From Bacteroidota bacterium (GTDB taxonomy: Bacteria; Bacteroidota; Bacteroidia; Chitinophagales; Chitinophagaceae), in assembly GCA_024640255.1 (NCBI GenBank), contig JAHEFI010000001.1, positions 372,001-436,000 of the forward strand: 64,000 bases of DNA, given 5' to 3'. A program made the translations under genes and the position numbers. This document shows, piece by piece, positions 61,184 through 64,000 of this stretch. Each line of letters starts with the position of its first letter. Within the stretch, counting starts at the first letter, position 1. The notes under the pieces were generated by a model that worked only from the letters and a program-made list of their open reading frames with translations, ran no database searches and was not told where the DNA came from.

Positions 61184-64000
61184 ATGAGAAAAAAACTTTT
61201 AGGGTGTTTGTTTGTTGCATTTTTCTCTTTCACAGCGGCAATCGCACAGAACAATACTGTAACAGGTAAGGTTTCTGATGACAAAGGTGCTCCAGTGGAG
61301 GGCGCTCTTGTAACAGAGAAAGGATCAACTAAAAACAAAACACTTACAGACGCATCTGGTGCGTACAAGATCAGTGTTAAAACTGGTGCAGTTTTACAAG
61401 TATCAAGCGTAGGCTTTGAGAAAAAAGAAGCTGCTGCTCAATCAGTAACTAATTTCACTTTAAAAGCGTTAAGCTCTGATTTAGGTGAAGTGGTTGTAAC
61501 TGCCTTGGGTATCAAACGCGAAAAGAAAGCATTAGGTTATGCAGTATCTTCTGTAGGTAAAGAAGAACTTGAAATGAGACCTGAAGCGGACGTAGCTAGA
61601 ATCTTAAGTGGTAAAGCACCTGGTTTGAATATCTTAAACACAAGTGGTTTGAGTGGATCTGGTACGAATATCAACATTAGAGGTATCAGTACTATTACTG
61701 GTGGATCTCAACCATTATTCATTGTGGATGGTGTTCCATTTGATGCGAGCACAAATACACAATCTGACTTTACTTATGGTACACAAACTCCTAGCCGTTT
61801 CTTGGATATCGATCCTAACACGATTGAAAACTTGAACGTATTAAAAGGATTGAGTGCGACAACATTATATGGTGAGGCTGGTCGTAATGGTGTAATCTTG
61901 ATTACAACTAAGAACGGTGCTCAACAAAAATTAAAAAAGAAAACAGAAGTAACTGTTTCTCAATCTTATTTCCAAACAGAAGCTATCCTACCTGAATACA
62001 ACAAAGAGTGGGGTGGTGGTTTTGACTTGAGTGTGGGTATCGCTTTCTTCTCTAACTGGGGAGGTAGAATGACTGGTCAATTAGTAAATCATCCTTATAA
62101 TAGAACTTCAGCTGCTCAACCATGGGCAATTGAATATCCTCAATTCAAGGGTGCTACTTACGAATACAAGTATTATAATAGTGTTCCTGAATTCTTCAGA
62201 AAAGGATCTATGAAAAATACTTCAGTAAACTTTGCTGGTGTTTCAGGCGATGGTAAATCAAGTTATAACATGAGTTATAGCTATACTGATGACCAAGGTT
62301 TTGTAATCAACAACGGTTTAACTAAGAATGTATTTGGTATGGGTGGTACTTCTAAATTGACTAATAAAATCACTATTAGCGGTACAATGAACTTGGCTTT
62401 AACAGACCAAATGTCTCCTCCAACTTCTGATAGTTATGGTAACAACGCATCTAACTCTTCTGTATTTGGTAACGTAATGTTTACTCCTACAGCGGTTGAT
62501 TTGATGGGCTTACCTTATGAATTACCTTCTAACCACTCTTCTATTTACTATAGAAATGGTAATGATATTCAAAACCCTCGTTGGACTTTATACAATGCAT
62601 TCACTGGCGATAAAACTCAAAGAGCTTATGGTCAAGTATCTGCTAAGTATGAAATCATGAAAGGTTTGAACTTAACATACAGAACAGGTTTTGATACTTA
62701 TGCGGAGAATAACTACTACAACCAAAACAAAGGCGGTACTTATCAAGCATTAGGTTTAATGAGAACTACTACTTCTAATAGCATGATTTGGGATCACTCT
62801 GTGATCTTAAACTATGACAAGCGTATCAACGAAGACTTCACTTTGAATGTGGACGCGGGTGCGAACTCTAGAAGAAGATCTTTTGATCAAACTGGTATGA
62901 GAAGTACAGAGCAATTAGTGTATGGTTTATTCACACACGGAAACTTTGTATCTCACTTAACAACTTCTGAGAGTGGTGGTGAAATGAACTTCAAATCACA
63001 AAACTTAAGTTTGGGTGTATTTACTCAAGCAGCTTTAGGCTATAGAGACTATGCTTACTTAACAGTGGGTGGTCGAAATAGCTGGGCTTCTACAGTTGAG
63101 AGTGCAAATAGAAGTATCTTCTATCCTTCTGTAAGTTTATCTTATATTCCAACTCAAGCAATCGAAGCTTTAAAGAATAACAAATATATCAACTACTTAA
63201 AAGTGAGAGTTGGTTATTCTACTTCTGCGAACTTCCCTGATCCTTATTCTACTCGTAATGCATTGTTAATTGGAACAAAAGCATACGTAACAAATACAGG
63301 TACTAACATTAACTTAAACCGTTTATCTAGTTTCTTACCAAATCCAAACTTGAAGCCAGAGTTATTAAACGAGAAAGAAGTTGGTATCGAGGGTAAATTC
63401 TTCCAAAGCAGATTAAGCGCTGATATCACTTTCTACGACAAGATTGCAAACGATCAAATCTTAAGACGTGACTTGGATCCTTCTACTGGTTACTCTGCAA
63501 CAAATATCAACGCAGGTAATGTAGAGAACAAGGGTATTGAAGTTGCTTTAGGATATGATGTAATCAAATCTAAAAACTGGAGATGGCATACAGATGTATT
63601 ATACACTTTGAATAAGAGTATGGTATCTGGTATCCCTTCTGATATTGCTCAAGTGAATGTATCTGGTTATTCTAACTTAGGTACTTTTGCTAAGAATGGT
63701 TATCCTTATGGTGTAATCATCGGTTCTTACTTTAAGAGAGCTGCTGATGGACAAAGAATCGTAGGTCCAGATGGTAACTATATCGCTGCAAATGATATTA
63801 AAGTAATTGGTGATCCAAACGCATTATATAAATTAACAAGCATTAACTCATTATCTTATAAAGCGTTTAGCTTTAAGATGCAATGGGATTATAGCGTAGG
63901 TGGTGAAATGTTCTCTGGTACTGCTGGTGGTTTGTTAGGTAGAGGTGTAACAGCAGATACTCAGTTTGACCGTTTCTTACCTTTAGTAATGCCTGGTGTA
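61184..64000 (+). CDS. SusC/RagA-family TonB-linked outer-membrane protein (3'-truncated by window end; absent from the ORF track)
   Basis: ATG 61184: MRKKLLGCLFVAFFSFTAAIAQNNTVTGKVSDDKGAPVEGALV..; plug ..GSQPLFIVDGVPFD..IENLNVLKGLSATTLYGEAGRNGVILITTKNG; no stop seen to 64000. Confidence 0.93.
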   Translation, partial: MRKKLLGCLFVAFFSFTAAIAQNNTVTGKVSDDKGAPVEGALVTEKGSTKNKTLTDASGAYKISVKTGAVLQVSSVGFEKKEAAAQSVTNFTLKALSSDLGEVVVTALGIKREKKALGYAVSSVGKEELEMRPEADVARILSGKAPGLNILNTSGLSGSGTNINIRGISTITGGSQPLFIVDGVPFDASTNTQSDFTYGTQTPSRFLDIDPNTIENLNVLKGLSATTLYGEAGRNGVILITTKNGAQQKLKKKTEVTVSQSYFQTEAILPEYNKEWGGGFDLSVGIAFFSNWGGRMTGQLVNHPYNRTSAAQPWAIEYPQFKGATYEYKYYNSVPEFFRKGSMKNTSVNFAGVSGDGKSSYNMSYSYTDDQGFVINNGLTKNVFGMGGTSKLTNKITISGTMNLALTDQMSPPTSDSYGNNASNSSVFGNVMFTPTAVDLMGLPYELPSNHSSIYYRNGNDIQNPRWTLYNAFTGDKTQRAYGQVSAKYEIMKGLNLTYRTGFDTYAENNYYNQNKGGTYQALGLMRTTTSNSMIWDHSVILNYDKRINEDFTLNVDAGANSRRRSFDQTGMRSTEQLVYGLFTHGNFVSHLTTSESGGEMNFKSQNLSLGVFTQAALGYRDYAYLTVGGRNSWASTVESANRSIFYPSVSLSYIPTQAIEALKNNKYINYLKVRVGYSTSANFPDPYSTRNALLIGTKAYVTNTGTNINLNRLSSFLPNPNLKPELLNEKEVGIEGKFFQSRLSADITFYDKIANDQILRRDLDPSTGYSATNINAGNVENKGIEVALGYDVIKSKNWRWHTDVLYTLNKSMVSGIPSDIAQVNVSGYSNLGTFAKNGYPYGVIIGSYFKRAADGQRIVGPDGNYIAANDIKVIGDPNALYKLTSINSLSYKAFSFKMQWDYSVGGEMFSGTAGGLLGRGVTADTQFDRFLPLVMPGV

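Noticed and set aside
61087-61368. 93-aa minus-strand ORF
   Set aside because: Antisense to the start of the SusC/RagA gene, which is clearly the real CDS

Overview
AT-rich Bacteroidetes chromosome segment, most likely Chitinophagaceae-like. It is largely a housekeeping core: rimP-nusA-infB, typA, obgE, ligA, mutL, radA, recQ, holB-ricT, ppk-ppx, asd and ald. Envelope genes are interspersed: TonB/SusC receptors, an RND pump, gldH, a KdsD/ManC-like cluster and dacB. I see no CRISPR array, transposon, prophage, rRNA or tRNA that I could support. The best candidates for something new are: (1) a Pho-box-like array of four hexamers at exact 11-bp spacing upstream of a TonB receptor/beta-helix lipoprotein pair, next to ppk-ppx; (2) an arginase-family protein whose metal-site motifs are degenerate; (3) a NUDIX-fold regulator with a broken Nudix box, divergent from NAD-dependent ligA and sharing an imperfect palindrome with it; (4) duplicated ~23-bp elements in the ald/Lrp divergent promoter; (5) low-complexity, repeat-bearing tails or linkers in RicT and IF-2. 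The last gene (SusC/RagA family) is open at the window end and is missing from the supplied ORF track. All calls come from reading the sequence and recognising families; no searches were run.
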